Shown: positions 26,032-33,427, counted from the first letter of the stretch. The stretch: 64,000 bases of DNA from CAVQLX01 sp963811605 (GCA_963811605.1 CAWESA010000001.1:248001-312000); one strand, 5' to 3'. The notes: generated from the sequence alone by a model not told the origin. Numbers and translations: made by a program.

Positions 26032-26312
26032 TCGATGACGTTCTTCTCGATCGGCTCGACCGTGACGCCCTTCTCGCGCAGCCAGGCGATGCCCTGCTCG
26101 ATGGCGTCCCCTCCGCCGTCGAGCTCGATGGCGATGATGCCGATGTCCTCGTTGACGCTGGCCTGACGGATGTTGAAGACCAGGTCGAAGGTGCGGCTGA
26201 GGTGATAGATCAGCGGCTCGCGCACCAGCCGGCTCGGGTACGTGAGGTAGAGCTTGACGCGCGTCTTGGCGCCGCTCTTCCGCCGCGCCGGTCTCGTTCC
26301 CGTGCGTGTCAT
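26028..26312 (-). CDS. NIL-domain protein
   Basis: A 94-residue protein: a basic N terminus, then one NIL domain (RVKLYLTYPSRLVREPLIYH, the FNIRQASV loop and DIGIIAIELDGGGDAI). NIL domains bind small sulfur-containing ligands and occur at the C terminus of MetN methionine importers and in proteins linked to homocysteine synthesis. ATG 26312 overlaps the CysM-like stop (ATGA); ATG 26327 would add five residues. Here it is probably a ligand sensor or an accessory to the PLP enzyme, in keeping with a methionine-branch role for the operon. Confidence 0.88.
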   Translation of the reverse strand: MTRTGTRPARRKSGAKTRVKLYLTYPSRLVREPLIYHLSRTFDLVFNIRQASVNEDIGIIAIELDGGGDAIEQGIAWLREKGVTVEPIEKNVIE

Positions 26313-27292
26313 GTCGCTCGCTGCCATCCCAGCCACAGGTTGGTCGAGAGATAGCGGTCGCCGAAATCGGCGAACAGGACGACGATGGTGCCCTTGCGCA
26401 GCGTGCGGGCCACGCGCAACGCGGCGACGTGGGCGGCGCCGCACGACTGGCCGACGAGCAGGCCTTCCTCGCGCCCGAGCCGGTACACCATGTCGTAGGC
26501 CTCGTCCGTCCCGATGCCCAGCTTCTGGTCGAGCTCCTGCTCGTGGAAGATGCCGGGCACGATCGAGGTCGCCATGTGCTTGAGCCCCTCGAGGCCGTGG
26601 AACGCGTCCTCGGGCTCGGCGGCGATGATCTCGATGTCGCGGCTTCGCTCCTTCAGGTAGCGCCCGGTGCCCATGATGGTGCCGCCCGTGCCGATCCCGG
26701 CCACGAAGTGGGTGACGCGGCCGCCGGTCTGGCGCCAGATCTCCGGTCCCGTCGTCTCGTAGTGCGCGAGCGGGTTGGCGTCGTTGTTGTACTGATCGGG
26801 CTTGAAGTAGCGCTCCGGATCGGCAGCGAGGATCGTGCGGCACATCCGGATGGCGCCGTCCGAGCCCTCCAGCGGATCGCTGAAGATCGCCTTCGCGCCG
26901 AACGCTGACACCACCTGCTTGCGCTCCCGGCTCACGTTGGCCGGCATGACCAGCTCCACCGGATAGCCGAGGGCCGCCCCGATCATGGCGAGCGCGATGC
27001 CCGTGTTGCCCGAGGTCGAGTCCAGGATGGTCTTTCCCGGCACCAGGCGGCCCGTCCGGATGCCCTCCTGGATCATCTTGAGGGCTGGCCGGTCCTTCAC
27101 CGAGCCCCCCGGATTGAGGCCCTCGATCTTGCCGAACAGGCGAACCCCGTCCGGGACGCCGTCGCGCACGCGCGAGATCTCGACCAGCGGCGTGTTCCCG
27201 ATCAGCTGGAGCACGGAGGGCGAGACCATCGGTCCCGCACCCGGTTCGGTGGGACCGGTGAAGAACCGCGCATGGGCGACGGGCGACGGCAT
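26309..27292 (-). CDS. Cysteine synthase family PLP enzyme (CysM/CysK type)
   Basis: Fold-type II PLP enzyme, 327 residues from ATG 27292. ATG 27229, just before SPSVLQLIGNTPLVEI, gives the more usual N terminus. The lysine of GGSVKDRPALKMI (Lys66), the TSGNTGIALAMIGAA loop, GTGGTIMGTGRYLK for phosphate binding and VVLFADFGDRYLS are present. Its closest context match is the mycobacterial CysO-CysM pair, in which CysM uses O-phosphoserine and a thiocarboxylated carrier protein. Directly upstream lies the CysO-like gene, so the same chemistry is likely. Plain sulfide-dependent O-acetylserine sulfhydrylase is the alternative. Confidence 0.85.
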   Translation of the reverse strand: MPSPVAHARFFTGPTEPGAGPMVSPSVLQLIGNTPLVEISRVRDGVPDGVRLFGKIEGLNPGGSVKDRPALKMIQEGIRTGRLVPGKTILDSTSGNTGIALAMIGAALGYPVELVMPANVSRERKQVVSAFGAKAIFSDPLEGSDGAIRMCRTILAADPERYFKPDQYNNDANPLAHYETTGPEIWRQTGGRVTHFVAGIGTGGTIMGTGRYLKERSRDIEIIAAEPEDAFHGLEGLKHMATSIVPGIFHEQELDQKLGIGTDEAYDMVYRLGREEGLLVGQSCGAAHVAALRVARTLRKGTIVVLFADFGDRYLSTNLWLGWQRAT

Positions 27293-27305
27293 GCGAGCGA
27301 CGCGC

Positions 27306-27581
27306 TCAGCGTCCTCCCGCGATGGCCGGCACGATCGACAGCTCGTCGCCGGATTTCACCGGCGTCTCCAGGTGCTGGAGGAACCGGATGTCCTCGCCGT
27401 TGACGAAGATGTTGACGAAGCGCTTCACCTGCCCCGATTCGTCGCAGATGCGCTCGCGGATGCCGGGATAGCGGGTATCGAGGTCGGCCAGCACGGAGGC
27501 CACCGTGCTGCCCTCCGCCTCGACGGCCTCGGAGCCGCCGGTGAACCTGCGCAGCGGCGTCGGCACTCTCACCTGGGTCAT
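27306..27581 (-). CDS. CysO/ThiS/MoaD-type sulfur carrier protein ending in GGR
   Basis: A 91-residue beta-grasp protein resembling mycobacterial CysO (VRVPTPLRRFTGGSEAVEA, RFVNIFVNGEDIRFLQHL, DELSIVPAIAGG). Such carriers are adenylated and thiocarboxylated at a C-terminal Gly-Gly and donate sulfur to a PLP enzyme. Here one Arg follows the Gly-Gly, so activation should first require removal of that residue. ATG 27581 follows AGGAGG with good spacing. The neighbours supply an activating enzyme and a CysM-like acceptor enzyme. No JAMM-type peptidase gene is visible in the window. Confidence 0.88.
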   Translation of the reverse strand: MTQVRVPTPLRRFTGGSEAVEAEGSTVASVLADLDTRYPGIRERICDESGQVKRFVNIFVNGEDIRFLQHLETPVKSGDELSIVPAIAGGR

Positions 27582-27628
27582 GATGTGAATCCTCCTGTGG
27601 ATTGTTCGGATGCGCGTCGCCGCGCGAG

Positions 27629-28882
27629 TCACCCCGCAGACGCTTCGCAGCTGCCGCGCAGCTGCGCGTACAGGGCATCGAAGTCGCCGAGACGCGCGGG
27701 AATGCGGAAGGGCTGCTCGACGCGCTCGGCGACAGCCTCGAGCGTCTTGTACCCGTTGCCGGTGACGCAGATGACGATCGGCTCGTGGCGCGGGATGCGC
27801 CCCTGGGCGACCAGCTTGCGCGTGACCGCGACCGTCGTGCCGCCGGCGGGCTCGGTGAAGATGCCCTCGGTCCGCGCCAGCAGCTTGATGCCGTCGACGA
27901 TCTCCTCGTCGCTCACCGCCTCGCCCCAGCCGCCCGACTCGCGGATGGCCTTCAGGACGTAGAAGCCGTCGGCGGGATTGCCGATGGCGATCGACTTGGC
28001 GATCGTGTGAGGCTTCACGGGACTGATCAGGTCGGTGCCCTTGTGCAGCGCCTGGACGACGGGCGCGGACCCGGCGGCCTGGGCGCCGTAGATGGCGAAC
28101 TCGCCGTCCGCCAGCCCGAGGTCGCGCAGCTCGCGAAACCCCTTCGCGATCTTGGGCAGGATCGTGCCCCCGGCGACCGGCACCACGATGTGCCGCGGCA
28201 GCCGCCAGCCGAGCTGCTCGGCGACCTCGAAGCCGTAGGTCTTGGCACCCTCCGTGTAATACGGCCGCACGTTGATGTTGACGAACGCCCAGCCGTACTT
28301 GTCGGCGATCTCGCTGCACACGCGGTTGACGTCGTCGTAGTTGCCGCGGATGGCGACGACGCGCGGCCCGTAGATGGTGGAGCCGATCACCTTGCCCTGC
28401 TCGAGATCGTCGGGGATGAAGATGTAGCAGCTGAGGCCGGCGCGCGCGGCGTGTGCCGAGACGGAGTTGGCGAGGTTGCCGGTGGACGCGCACGACACGG
28501 TGTCGAAGCCGAACTCGATGGCCTTCGAGATCGCGACCGACACCACCCGGTCCTTGTACGAGAAGGTGGGGTGGTTCACCGAGTCGTCCTTCACCCACAG
28601 ATCGGTGACCCCCAGCACGGCGGCCAGCCGATCGGCCCGCACCAGCGGGGTGAAGCCGGAGTGCAGTCCGATGCTCGGCTCGCCTTCGATCGGGAGCAGC
28701 TCACGGTAGCGCCACAGGTTGCGCGGCCGGCTCTCGATGAGCTCGCGGGTGAGCGAGCGCCGGATGGCCTGGTAGTCGTACTGCACCTCCAGCGGACCGA
28801 AGCAGGTCTCGCAGACGTGCAGCGGGGCGATGGGGGACTCGGCGCCGCACTCGCGGCATTTGAGCCCTTTGGCGTGGCTCAT
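27629..28882 (-). CDS. thrC: Threonine synthase-like PLP enzyme with zinc ribbon
   Basis: A 417-residue fold-type II PLP enzyme. An N-terminal zinc ribbon (CRECGAESPIAPLHVCETC) is followed by the threonine-synthase-like core, with SVNHPTFSYKDRVV (Lys110), the CASTGNLANSVSAHA phosphate/PLP loop and GGTILPKIAKG. Threonine synthase converts O-phosphohomoserine to threonine. In this SAM-repressed sulfur operon, next to a sulfur carrier, the paralogue might instead replace the phosphate with sulfur to give homocysteine. This is inference, and housekeeping ThrC cannot be excluded. ATG 28882 overlaps the MoeB-like stop. Confidence 0.85.
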   Translation of the reverse strand: MSHAKGLKCRECGAESPIAPLHVCETCFGPLEVQYDYQAIRRSLTRELIESRPRNLWRYRELLPIEGEPSIGLHSGFTPLVRADRLAAVLGVTDLWVKDDSVNHPTFSYKDRVVSVAISKAIEFGFDTVSCASTGNLANSVSAHAARAGLSCYIFIPDDLEQGKVIGSTIYGPRVVAIRGNYDDVNRVCSEIADKYGWAFVNINVRPYYTEGAKTYGFEVAEQLGWRLPRHIVVPVAGGTILPKIAKGFRELRDLGLADGEFAIYGAQAAGSAPVVQALHKGTDLISPVKPHTIAKSIAIGNPADGFYVLKAIRESGGWGEAVSDEEIVDGIKLLARTEGIFTEPAGGTTVAVTRKLVAQGRIPRHEPIVICVTGNGYKTLEAVAERVEQPFRIPARLGDFDALYAQLRGSCEASAG

Positions 28883-29613
28883 GGACCTACGCTCCTTTGC
28901 GTGATGAGTTCCTGATGCAAGCCGCCGCAGGCGGGACACGACGGTCGCGGCGTCACGTCGACGCGCCGCCACGTGGCGTCGCGCGTGTCGAGCGAGAGGA
29001 GGCGGTTGGCGAACAGGGGGGGGAGGCCGGAGAGCAGGCGCACCGCGTCGGCCGCCTGCAGCGAGCCGGCCAGCACGACGGACGGACCGAGAACGCCCGC
29101 GTCCTGGCACGACGCGACCTCGTCCGCCGGCGGAGGCTCCTCGAAGAGGCAGCGATAGCAGGCGGTCGCCCCGGGCACGACGGTGAGCAGCTGGGCCCGC
29201 GTGCCGATGGCTCCGGCGTGCACGAGGGGCACGCCGCAGGCGACCGCCGCATCGTTGACCACGAACTTCGCCTCGACCGAGTCGGTGCCGTCGAGCACCA
29301 CATCGAAGCCGTCGAGCAGCGCCGCCGCGTCCGCGTCGAAGCGCAGCCGCCACGTCTCGACGCGGAGAGCCGGGTGCGCGATCAGGAGACGGGCCGCCGC
29401 GGCGTCCACCTTGGGACGGCCGATGTCGGCGTCGTCGTACAGGGGCTGGCGATGCAGGTTGGACAGCTCGACGCGGTCGGGATCGACGAGGCCGAGCGTC
29501 CCGACCCCCGCGTCGGCCAGCGCGATGGCCGCCGGCGAGCCGAGGCCCCCCACGCCGATGATCAGCGCGCGCCCGTCGCGCAGCCCGGTGGGTTGTGGGG
29601 TGGGTGGTCGCAT
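28879..29613 (-). CDS. MoeB/ThiF-type sulfur-carrier adenylyltransferase
   Basis: A 244-residue E1-like enzyme that adenylates the C terminus of ThiS/MoaD-type carriers. The ATP loop IIGVGGLGSPAAIALA, LVDPDRVELSNLHRQ (Asp and the Arg finger), DGTDSVEAKFVVNDA and the catalytic cysteine Cys169 in SCQDAGVLGP are intact. CYRCLFEE and the C-terminal CPACGG give the zinc tetrad. No rhodanese domain is fused, so the sulfur donor must come from elsewhere. It is the first gene after the SAM-I riboswitch, and its only obvious partner is the CysO-like protein two genes downstream. Confidence 0.9.
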   Translation of the reverse strand: MRPPTPQPTGLRDGRALIIGVGGLGSPAAIALADAGVGTLGLVDPDRVELSNLHRQPLYDDADIGRPKVDAAAARLLIAHPALRVETWRLRFDADAAALLDGFDVVLDGTDSVEAKFVVNDAAVACGVPLVHAGAIGTRAQLLTVVPGATACYRCLFEEPPPADEVASCQDAGVLGPSVVLAGSLQAADAVRLLSGLPPLFANRLLSLDTRDATWRRVDVTPRPSCPACGGLHQELITQRSVGP

Positions 29614-29667
29614 GCTCGGTGCACCCCGTACAGGAGTCGACGGAAAGGGCGCTCACCAGCGTGCGAT

Positions 29668-29786
29668 CCTCATCTTTCGCGGGTCGCTCTCGGGAGCGCC
29701 CCCCCGCGTCGGAATTAGCACCGCGCCCCTCGGGGCCGGTTGCTGTGGCATCGCTGGGCCGAGCCCTCCGCCACTCTGGATGGGGG
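29668..29786 (-). promoter_or_regulatory. SAM-I (S-box) riboswitch
   Basis: Read on the minus strand, the conserved S-box core is present in order: CAGAGTGGCGGAGGGCTCGG leads into CGGCCCAGCGATGCCAC and GCAACC, then a GGCCCC/GGGGC hairpin (P3), the invariant GGTGCTAATTCC at 29711-29722, a P4 stem built from CGCGGG/CCCGCG, and GAAAGATGAG. P1 pairs CCCCATC (29779-29785) with GATGAGG (29668-29674) with one mismatch. A GATCCTC upstream (29808-29814) could alternatively pair with GAGGATC (29665-29671), overlapping P1. The first gene starts 54 bases on with no T-run between, so translational control is likely. SAM binding should turn the operon off. Confidence 0.92.
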
Positions 29787-29813
29787 TATGGGGTCTCTCT
29801 TCCTCGAGAGGAT

Positions 29814-29843
29814 CAGCTAGCCCGGATGGGGACGGCGTGTCAA
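29814..29843 (-). promoter_or_regulatory. Probable sigma-70 promoter of the SAM-riboswitch operon
   Basis: A perfect TTGACA lies at 29838-29843 on the minus strand. It is followed after 18 bases by TAGCTG (29814-29819), a weak -10. Transcription would begin near 29807, about 20 bases ahead of the riboswitch P1 stem, which is a sensible geometry. Support comes mainly from the -35 and the position. Confidence 0.4.
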
Positions 29844-29893
29844 ACCGAGAATGCCGGTCCGGTGGCGTTTGACCGAGCCTCCGCTGGCGCCGC

Positions 29894-30322
29894 TCATCGC
29901 AATGGATGGCGCCAACGCAGCCCGGGAAAACGCGCGTAGTCGCCGTCGGTCGTGATCAACTCAGCGCCCGATTCGATCGCCAAAGCGGCAAGGTAGCCAT
30001 CGGGGACGAGGTTCCCCCGAATGCCCGGCGCTCGGCAGAGCCGGACGAAGATGTCCCAGTGGCGCGGTCCGGGCGTCATGCCGACTCGGTTCGGCTGGTC
30101 GCGCACGTCGTGCGCGAATCGAAGCGCGGCGTCGATCGAGCTCGGAGGCGTGAAGACACGCCGGTGAGTGACGATCCTGAGAAACGCGCTGAGCACGAGG
30201 TCGGCCATGCCGTACGCGTGATCCGAACCGATCAGGCTCTCCAGCCATTCGCGGTACGCGGGGTGTTCCGGAGCGTCCTCGCGATGGGCGTAGATGAGGA
30301 CGTTCACATCAATCAGAACCAT
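29894..30322 (-). CDS. PIN-domain toxin (VapC family)
   Basis: A 142-residue PIN-domain ribonuclease of a type II toxin-antitoxin pair. Acidic active-site residues lie in VLIDVNVLIYAHRED, in the ADLVLSAFLRIVTH segment, and in PDGYLAALAIESGAELITTDGDYARFPGL. It overlaps the antitoxin gene by 14 bases, the usual antitoxin-first order. VapC toxins cleave initiator tRNA or 23S rRNA; the target here is unknown. It sits beside the riboswitch promoter, separated by about 50 bases. Confidence 0.9.
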   Translation of the reverse strand: MVLIDVNVLIYAHREDAPEHPAYREWLESLIGSDHAYGMADLVLSAFLRIVTHRRVFTPPSSIDAALRFAHDVRDQPNRVGMTPGPRHWDIFVRLCRAPGIRGNLVPDGYLAALAIESGAELITTDGDYARFPGLRWRHPLR

Positions 30323-30560
30323 CGGCCCGGTCCAGCACGTCCAGCAGCGCCGCCGTCCGGTCGAGGTCGATGCCGGGGCGCGGCCCCCGACCGCGGGCCG
30401 TCGTCAACCGAACCCGACGGCGGCGACGGCGCGGCGGCTGCCGCGCGAGGGCCGCCCGGAGCGCATCCTCGATCAGCGCGGTGAGCGAGCGTCCAGCACG
30501 CGCGGCGGCCTGCTTGGCATCCGCGAGCAGCTGATCGTTCATCCGGATCGTCGTCCTCAC
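30309..30560 (-). CDS. Ribbon-helix-helix antitoxin (VapB-like)
   Basis: An 83-residue antitoxin with an N-terminal ribbon-helix-helix DNA-binding motif (RTTIRMNDQLLADAKQAAAR then SLTALIEDALRAAL), followed by a very basic stretch and an acidic toxin-binding tail (RTAALLDVLDRADGSD). The start is GTG 30560, seven bases from the dyad operator. It should neutralise the PIN toxin and autorepress the operon. Confidence 0.88.
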   Translation of the reverse strand: MRTTIRMNDQLLADAKQAAARAGRSLTALIEDALRAALARQPPRRRRRRVRLTTARGRGPRPGIDLDRTAALLDVLDRADGSD

Positions 30561-30566
30561 GCATCA

Positions 30567-30596
30567 TGACATATCGATGTGACATCAATATGTCAA
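30567..30596 (-). promoter_or_regulatory. vapBC-type promoter overlapped by a multi-half-site operator
   Basis: TGACATAT (30567-30574) and ATATGTCA (30588-30595) form an 8-base inverted repeat, and between them GATGTGACATC is itself a palindrome, so four GACAT-type half-sites lie in 29 bases. On the minus strand the same DNA contains TTGACA (30591-30596), a 17-base spacer and TATGTC (30568-30573), a promoter firing into the antitoxin gene. The arrangement fits autorepression by a ribbon-helix-helix dimer pair. Confidence 0.65.
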
Positions 30597-30647
30597 CAAC
30601 CGCCGGTGGTGCCACTCGCCACCTCGGTCCGGGGCGCGGCCCCCCGC

Positions 30648-30845
30648 TCAGCGCCCGCACGCAACGCCCGGGCCGGGACACACGCCGGCGATCACCGTCG
30701 CGGTAGAGGGCCCGAGCTGGACCGTCGTGCCGAGCGCCTCGAACGCATGCTCCGCCCGGCGTCGGCGACGGAGGTCGATGCCCAGGTTCGGCAGCGGCAG
30801 ATCGCGCGATGGGGGCCAGTTCTTACGGTGATTGTTCTTCGACAT
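30648..30845 (-). CDS. Possible small hypothetical protein
   Basis: A 65-residue open frame in the 298-base interval between the antitoxin operator and the SDR gene. It begins MSKNNHRKNWPPSR, has an Arg-rich middle and ends Cys/Gly-rich. No family is recognised, and a GGAG stands too close to the ATG for a normal ribosome-binding site. It may be a chance frame. Nothing else was recognised in this interval. Confidence 0.25.
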   Translation of the reverse strand: MSKNNHRKNWPPSRDLPLPNLGIDLRRRRRAEHAFEALGTTVQLGPSTATVIAGVCPGPGVACGR

Positions 30846-30894
30846 CTCCGTCGCCGATCCACGGCGGCAGAGGAAAGCTGGTCCGCGCCTCCGG

Positions 30895-31803
30895 CTACGT
30901 CGTCGTGCTCTGACGTCCCGTCAACGCGGCCAGCTTCTCCATCAGCGCCTCGAAACCCGGTGGCGGGAGCGCGCTCGGGTTCTCACCCGCCAGGATGGCC
31001 CGCATGCGGTGCTCGATCGTCTGGTTCCAGTCCGGGTGAGTCAGGATGTAGAAGCGGTCGTCGCGGATTGCCGCGAGTACCTGATCGCCGACCCGTCGCG
31101 GGCTGAGGCCCTGCTGCAGCTGCTCCCTGAACCACTGCCGGAACAGGTCGGCGACCGGCCCGGTCATGGGCGCCGTGGTGTCGGCGAGCGCCGGGGGGCG
31201 GTTGCGGGCGCAGTCGAGAATGTTCGTGTCGACGAAACCCGGACACAGGACCGAGATGCTGGGCCGGTAGCCGCCCTGCTTCAGCTCGAGGTACACCCCC
31301 TCCGACAGCGCCACCACCCCGAACTTCGTGACGGCGTATGGGATGTTTCCACCGGTGACCAGCCCCGCCAGCGACGCGGTGTTGACGATGTGCCCCCCTT
31401 CGCCCCGGTTGATCAGGATCGGCAGGAACGTGCGCACGCCGTGAATGACGCCCATCAGGTTCACGCCGAGGACCCAGTTCCAGTCGTCCAGCGTCCCGCT
31501 CCAGCCCGGCACGGTCTCGGTGGCGACGCCGGCGTTGTTACAGACGACGTGCACGGCGCCGTAGCGGCGGAGGGTCTCGTCCGAAAGCATCTCGACCTGC
31601 TCCGGCCTCGAGACGTCGGTCGGCACCGCGTGCACGTCCGCGCCGCCTGCACGCAGCTCGTGGGTGGTGCGCTCGAGCGCCTCCTTCTCCACGTCCGCCA
31701 GGACCACTCGCATGCCTGCGGCGACGAAGGCCTCGCACATGCCGCGACCGATCCCGCTCGCGGCGCCCGTGACGACGGCGACCTTTCCATGAACGTCCTT
31801 CAT
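30895..31803 (-). CDS. Short-chain dehydrogenase/reductase (classical SDR)
   Basis: A 302-residue NAD(P)-dependent oxidoreductase. The Rossmann motif TGAASGIGRG lies near residues 13-22, the acidic residue after the second strand is in VVLADVEKEA (suggesting NAD preference), then come CNNAGVAT, catalytic Ser in NTASLAGLV and YAVTKFG (YxxxK). The C-terminal extension (~60 residues after PGFVDTNI) is longer than in minimal SDRs and resembles members acting on bulky lipids or sterol-like substrates. The substrate is unknown and there is no pathway partner nearby. Confidence 0.88.
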   Translation of the reverse strand: MKDVHGKVAVVTGAASGIGRGMCEAFVAAGMRVVLADVEKEALERTTHELRAGGADVHAVPTDVSRPEQVEMLSDETLRRYGAVHVVCNNAGVATETVPGWSGTLDDWNWVLGVNLMGVIHGVRTFLPILINRGEGGHIVNTASLAGLVTGGNIPYAVTKFGVVALSEGVYLELKQGGYRPSISVLCPGFVDTNILDCARNRPPALADTTAPMTGPVADLFRQWFREQLQQGLSPRRVGDQVLAAIRDDRFYILTHPDWNQTIEHRMRAILAGENPSALPPPGFEALMEKLAALTGRQSTTT

Positions 31804-32043
31804 GGGTGTGGGCTCCTCTGTCTATCGATACACCAAGCTCAGATCATGGTGAAGTCGGTCTGGTACTTCTGTGTGACCACGGCCTTCACATTGAGCGGAG
31901 ACGGTGACCCCACGCCCCCGCGCCGGCGTCTCGGGGGGTGGCTCCCAGGTCAATCCGCCGCTCCCTGGCACCGCACGCGAGTCGGGCGCCTCTCGTGGGA
32001 CGCGTGGGTGAACTGGGGGCGACGCCGACGGTCCGCTGCCGGC
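31804..32043 (-). other. Intergenic interval with a possible 3' gene remnant
   Basis: 240 bases between the SDR gene and bamD. On the minus strand, KAVVTQKYQTDFTMI followed by a stop at 31839-31841 reads like a genuine protein C terminus, but the frame has no convincing start or domain upstream. It may be the stump of a deleted gene. No promoter, terminator or RNA was recognised. Confidence 0.25.
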
Positions 32044-32928
32044 TCAGTATCGCCCGCCGCCCTGCTGGCCGGGGCGATCGGAATACGCCGACACCGCCGC
32101 GGGCACCTTCTGGCGATCCTCCTGGGTGCGCAGCGCGTCGATGTGCGCCACCAGCATGGGCAGCGGGTCGCCTCCCCCGGCGGGGTCGAGCGAGCCGAGC
32201 TGCTGGCGCGCGTCGCGGCCGAGCGGGCTGTCGCCGTGATAGCGCGCCAGGGTGGCGAGGGCGAGGTTGGCCTCCTCGGGCTCCTCGCGCTTGGCGTAGA
32301 GCTTCGCGAAGCGGTCGAGCGCCCCCGCCGTGGCGTTGGTCTCCGGGTAGTCGATCAGGAGTCCGCGCAGGCGCGACTCGGCGGCGCGCAGGCTCCCGCG
32401 CTTCAGGTAGAAGGTCGCGATGCCGGCGTCGTGCTCGGCCAGCTCCTCGCGGCATTCGCGGATGCGCAGCTCGGCGCGCGAGGCCCACGGGGTGTCGGGG
32501 TAGCGATCCACCACGTTCTTGAAGGAGTCCATGGCGTTCTTGATCGCCTGTTGATCGCGGTCGCTCGAGCGGTGCTGCGCCAGGTAGGCCATGCCGCGCC
32601 GGTACTCGATGACCGCGAGGTTGTCGCTCGTGGGATGCATGCGCTCGAAGTCGCCGAAGGACGCGATCGCCTCCGGGTAGCGGGCGGCGTCGAAGTAGGC
32701 CTCGGCGATCTTGAGCTCCGCCTCCTCGGCGTTGGGGTCGAACGGGTACTGCTCGAGGAGCGCCTTGTAGTTCTGGATCGCCACGTCGTAGGCCTCGTCC
32801 TGCATGGCGCGATCGGCGTCGCTCCACAGCTTGTCGGACGGCACCACCGGCTTCTTGTTCCACCAGTTGAGGTAGGAGCATGCGCTGCACAGCGCGAGGA
32901 GCAGCACTGCCAGACGGGCGTGACGCAT
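32044..32928 (-). CDS. bamD: Outer membrane assembly lipoprotein BamD
   Basis: TPR lipoprotein of the BAM complex that inserts beta-barrel proteins into the outer membrane. A lipoprotein signal (RLAVLLLALCSAC) is followed by YxxWNK, then about five TPR-like pairs (QDEAYDVAIQNYKALLEQYP, PEAIASFGDFERMHP, IKNAMDSFKNVVDRYP, FYLKRGSLRAAESRLRGL). The sequence PFDPNAEEAELKIAEAYF is typical of BamD/YfiO. With ATG 32928 it is 294 residues (E. coli about 245), the extra being a Pro/Gln-rich C terminus. ATG 32946 would add six residues. It supports a diderm envelope. Confidence 0.9.
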   Translation of the reverse strand: MRHARLAVLLLALCSACSYLNWWNKKPVVPSDKLWSDADRAMQDEAYDVAIQNYKALLEQYPFDPNAEEAELKIAEAYFDAARYPEAIASFGDFERMHPTSDNLAVIEYRRGMAYLAQHRSSDRDQQAIKNAMDSFKNVVDRYPDTPWASRAELRIRECREELAEHDAGIATFYLKRGSLRAAESRLRGLLIDYPETNATAGALDRFAKLYAKREEPEEANLALATLARYHGDSPLGRDARQQLGSLDPAGGGDPLPMLVAHIDALRTQEDRQKVPAAVSAYSDRPGQQGGGRY

Positions 32929-33049
32929 GCGCCCTGCGTAGAGCATGGTCCGCGGGCAGTCAATCAGCGGTGGTCCCGGCGCGCGCCCGGTTGAAGCGGC
33001 ACGGTCCGGCTGGCATGAGCGGCGCGGGGTGGCGGGCGAGCTCTTCGGC

Positions 33050-33427
33050 ATGTGGCGCAACACGCGCATGGTCGTGCTGACCGCCATCTGCGTGGCGCTC
33101 TACGCCGCCATCCTGATCCCCTTCAAGGTCGCCCCGATCATCCCGGGCGTGACCGAGCTGCGTCCCGCCAACGCCCTGCCCATCGTGTGCTCGTTCCTCT
33201 TCGGTCCCGCCGGAGCCTGGGGCGCCGCCTTCGGCAACCTCATCGGCGACTTCTTCGGCGGCCTCGGACCGGGCGATCTGTTCGGATTCGCCGGTAACCT
33301 CCTCTTCGGGCTGACGCCCTACGCGGTGTGGGACGCCGTGAGCGGCGCGCCGCCGCTGCCGACCCGGCGGGTCGGCTGGTACGCTACGGCCTGTCGATGG
33401 GGACGCGGCTCGCGACCTTCCTGGTGA
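33050..33427 (+). pseudogene. Truncated ECF transporter S component (QueT-like)
   Basis: The first ~100 residues encode the start of an ECF-type substrate-binding membrane protein. They contain MVVLTAICVALYAAILIPFK, an ITELRPANALP-like segment (VTELRPANALPIVCSFLFGP) and GAWGAAFGNLIGDFFGG, recalling the QueT/ThiW-like S-component family. After YAVWDAVSG the frame runs into unrelated sequence and stops. The last two helices expected in a ~170-190-residue S component are missing. Immediately downstream, in another frame, lies the C-terminal part of an EcfT protein. GTG 33029 is an alternative start. Confidence 0.65.

Noticed and set aside
29894..30560. Toxin-antitoxin genes as a sign of a mobile island
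   Set aside because: No integrase, transposase, direct repeats or tRNA edge is visible nearby, and base composition is like the rest.
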